In this document: positions 48,702-57,914 of the stretch, piece after piece
Layout of the letters: every line of letters starts with the position of its first letter
How positions within the stretch are numbered: position 1 is the stretch's first letter
From: Bordetella holmesii ATCC 51541
GTDB taxonomy: Bacteria; Pseudomonadota; Gammaproteobacteria; Burkholderiales; Burkholderiaceae_B
Assembly: GCA_000612485.1 (NCBI GenBank)
Contig: CP007494.1
Location: 2,914,001-2,978,000, forward strand
Length of the DNA: 64,000 nucleotides
Direction of reading: 5' to 3'
The notes under the pieces: model-generated
What the model saw: the letters and a program-made list of their open reading frames with translations, nothing else
The model's database searches: none
Told to the model about the DNA's origin: nothing
Translations under genes and position numbers: made by a program

Positions 48702-48833
48702 ATGCGAAGCAAGATCGTGCTGACCGCCTTCGTGGCGTTCGGCTTTGTGCTGCAAGGCTGCAATACCGTCGCCGGCATGGGCAAGGATATGTCACGGGCG
48801 GGCAACGCCATCACCCACGCCGCCGAGAAATAA
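48702..48833 (+). CDS. Entericidin family lipoprotein (second copy)
   Basis: 43 residues: MRSKIVLTAFVAFGFVLQGC then NTVAGMGKDMSRAGNAITHAAEK. Same length and core (GCNTVAGxGKD) as the copy at 22782, with lipidated Cys20. RBS AGGAAG 6 bp upstream. Too short for ordinary gene finding. The two mature peptides are clearly paralogous; whether they form an antidote/toxin-like pair is unknown. Confidence 0.85.
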   Translation: MRSKIVLTAFVAFGFVLQGCNTVAGMGKDMSRAGNAITHAAEK

Positions 48834-48846
48834 ACTGGCTTTCGCC

Positions 48847-48872
48847 GCAACCTTCCGCACGCGGAGGGTTGC
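48847..48872 (+). terminator. Hairpin after the second entericidin gene
   Basis: GCAACCTTCCGC pairs with GCGGAGGGTTGC (one G-T) over 12 bp with a 2-nt loop core; no long T run. Confidence 0.65.
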
Positions 48873-48940
48873 AGCTTGCCATGTTCTCAGGGGCGGATTT
48901 GACCGAAAACCAGGGCGTGGTGTTTAGTGAAGGAGCGTTT

Positions 48941-50005
48941 ATGCGTGCGTGCGATCGCTTCGTGAAGCCTGAGCTGGCAGGCTGGTTGAGCCAGTATGCC
49001 GAAGCGCTGGATAGCGACGCTGCGCTCGGAGCGCAACTGCTGCCGCGGTTGGCTGCCGAGGGCATTTTCGGCCTGGGTGTGCCGGCAGACAAAGGCGGCC
49101 GTGCCCACAGTGACATCGGGCATGCTATCGAAGCCATCGCCGAACTGGCCTCGTACTCGTTGACGGCGGCCTTTGTCGCTTGGGCACAACGAGTCGTCAT
49201 TGAAACGTTGTTGCGTGGCACCAATGATCAATTGGCTGCCATGAGTCTGCCGGAGCTGTTTTCAGGCAGGCTGGCTGGCGCCTCGGGCCTGTCCAACGCG
49301 ATCAAATCCCTGAGCGGTTTTGACAGCGTGCGTATCCAGGCCGAGGACACCGCCGAGGGTTGGGCGCTCTCCGGACAGGTCGACTGGATTACCAATGCCC
49401 GTGCCGGAGGTTTTCTGGCTACGGCCGCGACAGCAGTCCCGGGAGGTGGGATGGCCATCGTGGCTTTGCATTCCAATGTGCAGGGCCTTACCCGGCATGA
49501 CGATCTACCGCTGTTAGGGTTGCGCGCCAGCAGCACGTGCGCCCTTGCTTTGGCCGACCTGCCCCTGATGCCAGGCGATCTCATCCATCCAGACGCTCGC
49601 CAGATCCTGCCAGGGTTGCGTCCGGTACTGGTCGGGTTGCAATGCGGGTTCGCGATCGGCATAGCCCGAGCCAGCCTCGGTGCCGCAATGGGTCACCGAG
49701 GCGTGTTGACCGACGCCCGGGAAGCGCTGAGCGCTCGCGTGCAGGGACTGACGGCGGACTTGGTACAAGGCGTCAGACAGGAGCGGTTCATCACAGACCC
49801 TGCGCGTCTGTTCGCACTGCGCATTGCACTTGCCGAAACTGCTCAGCAGGCCGTCGAGCTCGAGTTGCAGACCAGTGGAGGCAAGGCCTATCTGCACGGC
49901 GACGGCAATGGGTTTGCTCGTCGATGGCGCGAAGCGGCGTTCCTGCCCATTGTCACGCCAAGCCTGATTCAGCTCAAGACCGAGCTGGCCAGGCTGGCGG
50001 CGTAG
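48941..50005 (+). CDS. Acyl-CoA dehydrogenase-like flavoprotein
   Basis: Acyl-CoA dehydrogenase family, 354 residues from ATG 48941 (MRACDRFVKPELAGWLSQYAE), chosen for AAGGAG 8 bp upstream; an ATG at 48881 is also in frame. N-terminal helical domain with EGIFGLGVPADKGG, middle domain AEGWALSGQVDWITNARAGG, and a helical C-terminal domain with GGKAYLHGDGNGFARRWREAAFLPI. Substrate unknown. It ends convergently with lon; if lon's frameshift is real, lon's altered tail overlaps the last 32 bp of this gene. Confidence 0.82.
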   Translation: MRACDRFVKPELAGWLSQYAEALDSDAALGAQLLPRLAAEGIFGLGVPADKGGRAHSDIGHAIEAIAELASYSLTAAFVAWAQRVVIETLLRGTNDQLAAMSLPELFSGRLAGASGLSNAIKSLSGFDSVRIQAEDTAEGWALSGQVDWITNARAGGFLATAATAVPGGGMAIVALHSNVQGLTRHDDLPLLGLRASSTCALALADLPLMPGDLIHPDARQILPGLRPVLVGLQCGFAIGIARASLGAAMGHRGVLTDAREALSARVQGLTADLVQGVRQERFITDPARLFALRIALAETAQQAVELELQTSGGKAYLHGDGNGFARRWREAAFLPIVTPSLIQLKTELARLAA

Positions 50006-50010
50006 TCCGC

Positions 50011-52349
50011 TCAGGTCTGCGGCATGCTGTCAGCTTGACCGGGGCCCTCGATGGCGCACTTGAGCGCGTCCTCGACCCGATCCAGCAGAACAAAACGCAG
50101 CTTGCGGCGGGCTTCGGGGGGACGTCCTCCAGATCGCGCTCATTGCGCCGGGGGAGCATCACCACCTTGATACCTGCGCGCAGCGCGGCAAGTGTCTTTT
50201 CCTTGACTCCACCGATGGGCAGTACCAGCCCGCGCAGACTGACTTCACCTGTCATGGCTACCTCGGCGCTGATGGGTTTGTCGCTTAGCAATGACGCGAG
50301 CGCCACGAACATCGCCACGCCGGCGCTGGGGCCATCCTTGGGAGTGGCGCCGGCAGGCACGTGGATATGGATGTCGAACTTGTCCAGTGATTCGCCGCTC
50401 CAGGTTTTGGCCAACGTCAGCGCCGTCTGTGCCGACTCTTTCATGACGTCACCCAACTGCCCTGTAAGAATGAGCCGCCCGCTGCCCGGTACCTTGCTTG
50501 CCTCGATAAAGAGTATGTCCCCGCCCACGGGTGTCCAGGCCAGGCCAGTGGCTACACCGGCCACGCTGGTGCGTAGTGCCACCTCGTTTTCGAAACGTTG
50601 AGGGCCAAGAATGGCTGGCAGGTCCGAGGTCCCGATAGATACGTGTTCTGCCTTGCCTTCGGCAATCTGCATGGCAGCGTGTCGCAGTGTCGAGCCGATT
50701 TCGCGTTCCAGGTTGCGTACGCCGGCCTCGCGTGTGTAATTGCTTACGATCTCGGTCAGTGCCGCGTCGCTGATGTCCACCTGCGCGGGCTGCAGCCCAT
50801 TGGCTTGCAGTTGGCCTTCGACCAGATAACGCCGTGCGATCTGGACTTTTTCCTCCGCGGTATAGCCTGGCAGTTGGATGATCTCCATCCGGTCGCGCAA
50901 TGGCCCTGGAATCGTATCCAGCGCGTTGGCAGTGCAGATGAACATGACATGCGACAGGTCGAAGTCCACGCCCAGGTAGTTGTCGCGAAATTTATGGTTT
51001 TGCTCAGGATCTAGCACTTCGAGCAAGGCACTGCCCGGATCACCATGAAATCCGCCCGCACCCAGTTTGTCGATCTCGTCGAGCATCAGCACCACGTTAT
51101 TTGTGCCGGCGCGGCGCATGGCCTGAATGATATTTCCCGGCAACGCGCCGAGATACGTACGGCGATGGCCACGGATTTCTGCCTCGTCATGCACGCCGCC
51201 CAAGGCGACGCGCTGGAAGGCGCGGTCGGTTGCCCGCGCGATGGATTGCCCCAGCGACGTCTTGCCCACCCCGGGAGGACCAGCAAAGCACAATATGGGG
51301 CTGCGTCCATCAGGGTTGAGCTTGCGCACTGCCAGATACTCGAGGATGCGGCGCTTGATCTTGTCCAGACCAAAATGATCGTCGTCCAGGATCTTGCGTG
51401 CGTCGTTCAGGTCGATCGGCTGCTGGGGCTCCTGTTTCCAGGGCAGTTCGGTAAGCCACTCCAGATAGGTGCGCAGCATGGCGTTCTCGCCGCTGGCCTC
51501 TCCCATGCGCTGCAGACGGCCGAACTCTTTGCGCGCATGGCGCAATACGTCTTGCGGCATCCCTGCAGCTTCGATGGCTGTTTTCAGTTGTTCGAGTTCG
51601 GCCGCGGTGTCTTCGGTATCGCCGAGCTCCTTCTGGATTTGGCGCAATTGCTCTCGCAGCAGGGTCTCTCGCTGCCGTTCATCGAACTGAGCACGGGTTC
51701 GCTCGCCGATTTCCTTGGACAGACGGAGCACCTCGATGCGGGCGGCCAGCAGGCCGATGACTTTATCTAAGCGCTGGGCCAGATCGAACGTCTCGAGCAC
51801 CGCCTGTTTTTCCGCGGGCTTGACGTCCACTAGATTGGTCACCATGTCGGCCAGCAGAGTGGGCGACTCTATGCCCTGCACGACACCGCCAAGCTCGTCG
51901 GGCACATTGGGCAGCAAGGTGATGGCCTCCAGCGCTTGCTGTTTTAACTGGAGAAATCTCGCCTCGACTTGGCTATTGTCGGCCGTGGCCTCTTCGACCA
52001 GAGCGACCCTCGCCACCATGAAGGGCCAACCCTCCAGGAACTCCAGCACCCGAAACCGGCTCTGCCCCTGAACGAGCAGGTGATGCGCTCCATCCTGTCC
52101 AGTGATGTAACGCGCGATGGGGCCCTGCGTGCCGACCCAATACAGGTCTGCGGGCTGCACCTCATCCTTTTGCGGGTCGCGCTGCAAGAGAAATCCCACG
52201 GGGCGTTCGGTCTTGACTGCCTCTTGAGCGGCGGCGACGGAGATTTGTCTGCCGACGGTCACAGGCGTCAGTACCCCGGGAAAAAGCACCGCATCGCGCA
52301 GCGGAATGATGATGCGCGCATCTTCGGGCAACGTGCGCGGGTCGGTCAT
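50011..52349 (-). pseudogene. lon: ATP-dependent protease Lon, frameshifted in the last 40 codons
   Basis: Serine protease of the AAA+ class that degrades misfolded and regulatory proteins. LON substrate-binding domain at the N-terminus (IIIPLRDAVLFPGVLTPVTV), Walker A GPPGVGKT, Walker B VLMLDEIDKL, and the catalytic Ser in DGPSAG and Lys in GGVKEKTLAA are all intact. At the six-G run 50116-50121 (+ strand) the frame shifts after DLEDVPP; adding one base restores EARRKLRFVLLDRVEDALKC... and a stop at 50011. As given, the protein has a foreign ~43-residue tail and ends at 49974. Activity could persist. It is coupled to hsp20 by a 4-bp overlap. Confidence 0.9.
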
Positions 52350-52753
52350 GGGATCTCCCTAAGCTTGTTCAGGGTGAGAAACAGGCAGCCATCGGCCAGG
52401 CGCGGTGTGACCGGCTCGAGGGCATGCAAGGGCAGGCGGATGCGACGCTGGAACTGACCGTAAGGTATTTCCAGTTGATGGATACGATGCGTGTAATTGG
52501 TAGGAATCGGGCGCAGGCCCGTCACGGTGATGCCTTCCGGGTCGAACCTCACCACGACGTCATCGGCGCTGACACCGGGCAGCGCCACGATGACCAGTAC
52601 CGCCGAGTCGCTCTCGACGATGTCCACGGGCGGCTCCCAGGCGTGCGCAGCGGCCTGGACGGACTGCAGGACCTGCCGCTGCATTCTTTCGGCATGGTGC
52701 ATCAGCGCTAGGGCATCGCCCCATATCCAGGATGAAAAATCGCGCGATTTCAT
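52346..52753 (-). CDS. Small heat-shock protein, Hsp20/alpha-crystallin family
   Basis: Holding chaperone. 135 residues from ATG 52753 (MKSRDFSSWIWGDALALMHHAERMQRQ). The alpha-crystallin domain runs from about residue 40 (PPVDIVESDSAVLVIVALPGVSADDVVVRF) to the end, with a C-terminal LADGCLFLTLNK. Its stop overlaps the lon start (ATGA), giving an hsp20-lon proteostasis operon. Divergent from the Tad operon; the 260-bp gap between them shows no clear sigma-32 promoter. Confidence 0.9.
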   Translation of the reverse strand: MKSRDFSSWIWGDALALMHHAERMQRQVLQSVQAAAHAWEPPVDIVESDSAVLVIVALPGVSADDVVVRFDPEGITVTGLRPIPTNYTHRIHQLEIPYGQFQRRIRLPLHALEPVTPRLADGCLFLTLNKLREIP

Positions 52754-53013
52754 TGAACTCCCAGCCCCCAAGAGGTTCTGCCGGGCACCGCCGCGGCTGA
52801 TTCGGATGCTACTGTCCGGCGAGCCGGACATCGTGCGGGTCAAGCACTCGATCGACGGCCGGCAGGTCGACCGTCCAGACCAATATACTCCACTCGAGCG
52901 CGGCCATAAGCCTGACGGCAGGATGCTTATATGCTCCTCGGTTTATGCGAATTGTTGCTGCCTGCGGACATATTCAGACTGGCATCTCGTGAAACTTGAG
53001 TACGAGGTGCCAC

Positions 53014-53274
53014 ATGCAGCCCAAACGACGTCAGGCCGGTCAGGCCATGACTGAATACATCATCGTTGTCGCGCTGGTCGCCGTTGCAGCCATCGCGGTT
53101 TACCAATACTTCGGGCAGGTCTTGCGGGCCCAGACGGCCGCCATGGCGCGCGAGCTCTCCGGCGAAGACGGCACCGCCCAGGTCAAGCAGGCGCAGGGGG
53201 CAGCCGGTAAAGCCGCCACGCAGGCCAAAGCGCGCACGCTGAAATCCTTCACGGGTAACGCGGGCAGCAAGTGA
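53014..53274 (+). CDS. Flp-like type IVb pilin precursor
   Basis: 86 residues from ATG 53014 (MQPKRRQAGQAMTEY...). The class III signal G^QAMTEY has glycine at -1 and Glu-Tyr at +5/+6, the Flp/TadV cleavage pattern, followed by the hydrophobic helix IIVVALVAVAAIAVY. The C-terminal part is longer and more charged than in a minimal Flp. First gene of the Tad cluster; its stop overlaps the GTG start of the next gene. Major or minor pilin role not decided. Confidence 0.75.
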   Translation: MQPKRRQAGQAMTEYIIVVALVAVAAIAVYQYFGQVLRAQTAAMARELSGEDGTAQVKQAQGAAGKAATQAKARTLKSFTGNAGSK

Positions 53275-53399
53275 AACGTACCTCTGCCATGCATGGTGCC
53301 CAGCGCGGGCAGGCCTTGATTCTGGGCATACTGATCCTCGGCCTATTGCTGGGTGCTTGGATAGCGGCACATTGGACTGCACGCATGGCCAGCGCTAGC

Positions 53400-54441
53400 T
53401 GTGAAGATTCAATAGGTTGTATGCATGGTTCATCCGAACCGGATTTGAGAAACTGGAAATCGCCAACCCCCAGTTCACTCAAGGAGCCCGGCCGGATGAA
53501 CACCCATAAGCATGCCCGATTGACCTTCCTACGTCGCCTCGAAATGGTCCAGCAATTGATCGCCCATCAAGTTTGTGTGCCTGAAGCGGCCCGCGCCTAT
53601 GGGGTCACCGCGCCGACTGTGCGCAAATGGCTGGGCCGCTTCCTGGCTCAGGGCCAGGCGGGTTTGGCCGATGCGTCCTCGCGCCCGACGGTCTCGCCCC
53701 GAGCGATTGCGCCGGCCAAGGCGCTGGCTATCGTGGAGCTGCGCCGCAAGCGGCTGACCCAAGCGCGCATCGCCCAGGCGCTGGGCGTGTCAGCCAGCAC
53801 CGTCAGCCGCGTCCTGGCCCGCGCCGGTCTGTCGCACCTGGCCGACCTGGAGCCGGCCGAGCCGGTGGTGCGCTACGAGCATCAGGCCCCCGGCGATCTG
53901 CTGCACATCGACATCAAGAAGCTGGGACGTATCCAGCGCCCTGGCCACCGGGTCACGGGCAACCGACGCGATACCGTTGAGGGGGCCGGCTGGGACTTCG
54001 TCTTCGTGGCCATCGATGACCACGCCCGCGTGGCCTTCACCGACATCCACCCCGACGAGCGCTTCCCCAGCGCCGTCCAGTTCCTCAAGGACGCAGTGGC
54101 CTACTACCAGCGCCTGGGCGTGACCATCCAGCGCTTGCTCACCGACAATGGCTCGGCCTTTCGCAGCCGCGCCTTCGCCGCGCTGTGCCATGAGCTGGGC
54201 ATCAAGCACCGCTTTACCCGACCTTACCGCCCACAGACCAATGGCAAGGCCGAACGCTTCATCCAGTCGGCCTTGCGTGAGTGGGCTTACGCTCACACCT
54301 ACCAGAACTCCCAACACCGAGCCGATGCCATGAAATCCTGGCTACACCACTACAACTGGCATCGACCCCACCAAGGCATCGGGCGCGCTGTACCCATCTC
54401 CAGACTCAACCTGGACGAATACAACCTATTGACAGTTCACA
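53400..54441 (+). mobile_element. IS481 copy, 1042 bp
   Basis: Ends TGTGAAGATTCAATAGGTTG and (reverse) TGTGAACTGTCAATAGGTTG; target duplication GCTAGC at 53394-53399 and 54442-54447, the NCTAGN target typical of IS481. Carries one complete transposase gene. Same orientation as the host operon. Confidence 0.97.
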
Positions 54442-54446
54442 GCTAG
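53496..54446 (+). CDS. IS481 transposase
   Basis: 316-residue DDE transposase starting MNTHKHARLTFLRRLEMVQQ behind AAGGAG. Two HTH regions (VPEAARAYGVTAPTVRKWLGRF and RIAQALGVSASTVSRVLARAG), then the catalytic core with D in LLHIDIKKLG, D in LLTDNGSAFRS and E in NGKAERFIQSALREW. The stop TAG is supplied by the target duplication (GCTAGC), outside the element proper. The frame is also open upstream into the disrupted tadG-like gene. Intact. Confidence 0.97.
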   Translation: MNTHKHARLTFLRRLEMVQQLIAHQVCVPEAARAYGVTAPTVRKWLGRFLAQGQAGLADASSRPTVSPRAIAPAKALAIVELRRKRLTQARIAQALGVSASTVSRVLARAGLSHLADLEPAEPVVRYEHQAPGDLLHIDIKKLGRIQRPGHRVTGNRRDTVEGAGWDFVFVAIDDHARVAFTDIHPDERFPSAVQFLKDAVAYYQRLGVTIQRLLTDNGSAFRSRAFAALCHELGIKHRFTRPYRPQTNGKAERFIQSALREWAYAHTYQNSQHRADAMKSWLHHYNWHRPHQGIGRAVPISRLNLDEYNLLTVHS

Positions 54447-55703
54447 CGCGCGGCTGACGCATGTCGCCGATGCCGTGGCTTACAGCGGAGCACTGATGCA
54501 GGCACGCCAGCTCAATCTGCTGGCCTATATCCATCGTGCGCAGTTGGCGCATCAGGTGGCCATGGCGCATCTGGTCACCTTGGTTTCCTGGCATCAGCTG
54601 GGACAGACGCAGTCAACTCGGCGGGCAATAGGTAACCCGCCGGCGTTTCTGATCGCCAAACTGTTTGGTCCGCGTTTCGCTCGGTCCTATGGGGTTTTCC
54701 CGTCGAGGGCGGCGCCCTATTCCTACGGACCCGGTGCATTACAGGCCTCTTTGCAACGGCATGATGCAGTCGTTCACCGCATTTTGGCCCAAGTGGCTCG
54801 CGAGCAATGGCGTCAGATGACGTCGCTACGAGACGCTCATATGCAGCGCGTGCTTCAGGCCAACTATGTGTCATCAACGTCAAGCCATTCAGGAGTTCCT
54901 GCCATGCAGGTGCGCGACGACACTTTCCCACGTCTTCTGTCATGGCAGTCTCCTTCCGATGGCCAAGGGATCGAGGCCCTGACTCACGTCGTCACCCGGC
55001 GGTTTGCTTTTCTGCGTCCTCGTGATCTGACCTGGGCCAGTGCCTGGATCGTCCAACTGCGATGTCCCAATACTCGGCACCAACTGCGCCGTCGGGGCCA
55101 CACCTTTCTGGATGCGCAGGGTCGCTGGGGAGCAAGCGATACCTTGTCGTTTCACGCGCTGCGCAGCAACCGATGGATAGGGTGCTACTTCCGTGAGTAC
55201 CCGATGGGCTGGGCCACGACGGGATCCACTCGTTGGCAGCGTGGGCGGCATTACGTCGAGCGGCCGCTGACTGAGTTCTCTTCTCAGGATTTCTGGCGCT
55301 GGTATAGCCAACACTCCGGTCTGCATGCCCGCGCCTGGCGCAATAATCCATTGGCCAGTTCCTACGCTGTACGCGATCGCTACGCTCCCGCCGCCGGTGC
55401 CGGCCTGCCGGACGTTCTGGGCCTGTCGCCACAGGGCTTGCAACAGGCCAAATCCCGATTCCGCTTGAACTTGCGGACGTCGTTGGCGGTGTCCGACCTG
55501 GGGCAGCAATGGCGCCTTTCCTGGTTGGGCCGCGACGACGCCTGGTGGCGGACGCGTCCTCTGGTGCGCAGTAGCGTTGCAGAGACCTATTTCGCCCCAC
55601 CTCCGTCTGCCATGGGCACGCCGGAGCTGCCCTCTTTGTTTCGTCCATACTGGCAGGCCCGTCTGGCTGCGGATCCTGCCCTGCGTACCGGAGCCACACC
55701 GTA

Positions 55704-56465
55704 ATGCTCAAGCGACCCTCTTACCACCGGCGTCCTTGCGTGCCGCGCCCATCTCGATCGCGCAAATTGCGATTGATCAAACCCTCGGACAAACAGCAGT
55801 TGCTCCTGATTGATGCGGATATGCCCCAACCCGAATTGGGTTGCGCGGCAACGAGGTCATGGCCCAGGCGCAGTTGCCGGTCTTGGCAGCAACGCTACCG
55901 GCAGCGTGGCCAGGCGTTACCTGAAATGCTGGTGGTGGCCGGCGCGATGGCACTCTTGTGGATAGGTGTACAGGAGTTGTCCTCTATGCGCATGGCCGTT
56001 CTGGAGGCCGCGCAGTCCAGCCGGCACTGGGCCTTTGCGTTGGCGCGTGCCCACACACCTCCGGCCAAGGATGAGGGCATGCATCTGGCCGTGCTCGAGG
56101 TGGCACAGGCCCACGACAGTGCAATTTCTGCGGACGCTCGTACACTGGCTCGTGATTGGTTGGACTTGCCCGGACGATGGGCTGCCGTGCGCGCCTGGGC
56201 CGGCCAAGGAAACCCTGAGCGGTACACCGTCGTGTCAGCGGGTGCCGGCCATTCCAGCGGGGCGACATCCACGCAACAACGTCTACAACGTTCGACACTT
56301 GGTTGGCGCGGCAGCGCGGCGGTTTCCTTGCGCCAGGCTAGTAGATTGGATAAAGCCCTGGCGGGTCTTGATCATCCGTGGGGGCAGCGGCGGATCAGCA
56401 CGGATTGGCTATCGCCATGGGCGGACGTAACCGTGGCTGGAACGCGTGCCTTGGGTAAGCACTGA
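55704..56465 (+). CDS. TadE-like pseudopilin
   Basis: 253 residues from ATG 55704, which overlaps the preceding stop by one base; later ATGs (for example 55821) are possible. A long basic N-terminus leads to the class III-like signal RQRG^QALPEMLVVAGAMALLWIGVQEL (Glu at +5), then a periplasmic domain of about 150 residues with no recognised fold. Part of the Tad operon; overlaps the next gene by one base. Confidence 0.65.
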   Translation: MLKRPSYHRRPCVPRPSRSRKLRLIKPSDKQQLLLIDADMPQPELGCAATRSWPRRSCRSWQQRYRQRGQALPEMLVVAGAMALLWIGVQELSSMRMAVLEAAQSSRHWAFALARAHTPPAKDEGMHLAVLEVAQAHDSAISADARTLARDWLDLPGRWAAVRAWAGQGNPERYTVVSAGAGHSSGATSTQQRLQRSTLGWRGSAAVSLRQASRLDKALAGLDHPWGQRRISTDWLSPWADVTVAGTRALGKH

Positions 56466-57094
56466 TGGCAGCCCCACCTCGTGCTGGTGTTCTCGCTATG
56501 CTTGTCTTATTCGCGTCTGCGGCACGTTCTATGCCAACGCCGCCCGCGTTGCCTCACTTATCTGCTCGGCCGGCGATGTCTCTGACGCTTTCGACCGGTA
56601 GTCGCCTGGAGTGGCGACACTTCGACTCGTCCCAAGACATCACTGCCGTATTGGAGCAGATCCCTGTTTCGCCTGAGCACACTCCAGTGATGGCAGTGTG
56701 GCCCGGCCATACTCTGGTGGTTCACGAAGAGGGCCCCTGCCAGGTGATGCTGAGCTTGCGTGAGCGTGACTCGGGTGGCACGACGGGTAGCCAGTCGCGC
56801 TTGTGTGCACGGCAAACGGCCGATGTCCCTAACATCGAGTCTTTGCGCGCGCCGGCCGAACTCCTGCACGTTCACGCGGAAGATCACGTAACGCTGTCCG
56901 TATGGAAGTTGCCGATGGTGCTGGCCGACGCACGTCGATGGTTGCACTCGGCGCTCGACGCCTCTGGATGGCAATCGGCTCCGACTCAAGAGGCGTGGAC
57001 CCGTTCGGGATCAAGATTGGAGAGTTTCTTGACCGCCCTGGATGGCGATTCTGGACTGGCCAGCGGTGTTGTTCTGGTACGTCATGACGACTGA
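56465..57094 (+). CDS. Hypothetical exported protein of the Tad operon
   Basis: 209 residues with an N-terminal signal (VLAMLVLFASAARS, cleavage near MPTPP). The mature region is beta-rich in pattern and contains no known domain. Overlaps cpaB by 11 bp. Position suggests an envelope accessory of the pilus. Confidence 0.6.
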   Translation: MAAPPRAGVLAMLVLFASAARSMPTPPALPHLSARPAMSLTLSTGSRLEWRHFDSSQDITAVLEQIPVSPEHTPVMAVWPGHTLVVHEEGPCQVMLSLRERDSGGTTGSQSRLCARQTADVPNIESLRAPAELLHVHAEDHVTLSVWKLPMVLADARRWLHSALDASGWQSAPTQEAWTRSGSRLESFLTALDGDSGLASGVVLVRHDD

Positions 57095-57914
57095 GTCCTC
57101 TCAAACCAGAGCAGCTGGTGGATTCCCCTGGCGCCTGATTGGCAGATACCAGTCCTTGATGTGGTCGGGGCGGGGCGTGTGGGTCTTGGCGGTGATATGC
57201 GGGGCCGGGGCAGCGTGGGCCGTGCAGGCACACATCGAAAGTAAAGAGCGTGACCTGCAACGCCGCAACCAGGTTCCCACCGTGGCCAGGGTGGTCGCCT
57301 GGGCTGATTTACCCGCCGGCCATGTGCTGCAGGTCGAGGACCTGGCCCAACGTGACATTCCAACTGCCTGGGCATCGGTTCAATCGTTGGGTCCGGACGA
57401 CCTGGAGGATGTGATCGGCTCGCGGCTGAGAATAGCCGTGCCTGCTGGGCAGCCTATTCTTCGCGCTGATCTGGAGGACGAACAACCGGCTACCTCTGCG
57501 CGTCTGGCAGCCGGCAAACGGGCGCTGACCCTACCATTGCGCGAATTGGCCGAGGCTCCTCCAGACATGCGCGAAGGCGATCATCTGGATATCTATGTCT
57601 CGCTTACGCACGACGACAAACGGCTGACATTGCCGCTGTTGCAAAACAGTCGCGTGCTCGCTGCTCCCGGACTTCAGGGTGGCCAGGTTGTTCTGGAGGT
57701 TAGCTCCGCGGATGCTGTGCGTATCATCGCAGCGCGCCAGGTGGGGGCACTGACACTGGCGCTTCGCGCGCCCGAAGATATGACGGCTCCGGCACTGCCG
57801 GCAGGAGAACTGAGCGATATTCTCGGCCTACAGCGTCAAGCCAACGGGGCAATTCCGGTTCTCTATGGGGATGGCCATCAAAACCTCCCCATCCTCATGC
57901 CGGAGGGGCCGTGA
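57084..57914 (+). CDS. cpaB: Flp pilus assembly protein CpaB/RcpC
   Basis: Periplasmic SAF-domain protein associated with the Tad secretin. Start ATG 57084 (MTTESSQTRAAGG). One TM helix (VWVLAVICGAGAAWAVQAHI), then the SAF region VPTVARVVAWADLPAGHVLQVEDLAQRDIP and GSRLRIAVPAGQPILRADLE, and the CpaB/RcpC domain with LPLRELAEAPPDMREGDHLDIYV. 276 residues, intact. Coupled to cpaC by overlapping codons. Confidence 0.85.
   Translation: MTTESSQTRAAGGFPWRLIGRYQSLMWSGRGVWVLAVICGAGAAWAVQAHIESKERDLQRRNQVPTVARVVAWADLPAGHVLQVEDLAQRDIPTAWASVQSLGPDDLEDVIGSRLRIAVPAGQPILRADLEDEQPATSARLAAGKRALTLPLRELAEAPPDMREGDHLDIYVSLTHDDKRLTLPLLQNSRVLAAPGLQGGQVVLEVSSADAVRIIAARQVGALTLALRAPEDMTAPALPAGELSDILGLQRQANGAIPVLYGDGHQNLPILMPEGP

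Larger units (their letters stand above)
53271..55704 (+). pseudogene. TadG-like pilus-assembly protein, disrupted by IS481
   Basis: GTG start at 53271. The N-terminus has a basic stretch then RGQALILGILILGLLLGAWIAAHWT, the single-pass start of TadE/TadG proteins. After 43 codons IS481 is inserted at GCTAGC; beyond it the frame continues ARLTHVADAVAYSGALMQARQLNLLAYIHRAQ to 55704. Removing the IS and one target copy gives one continuous frame of about 460 residues. No VWA domain is evident. The 3' part (54448-55704) has no proper start of its own. Confidence 0.85.
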
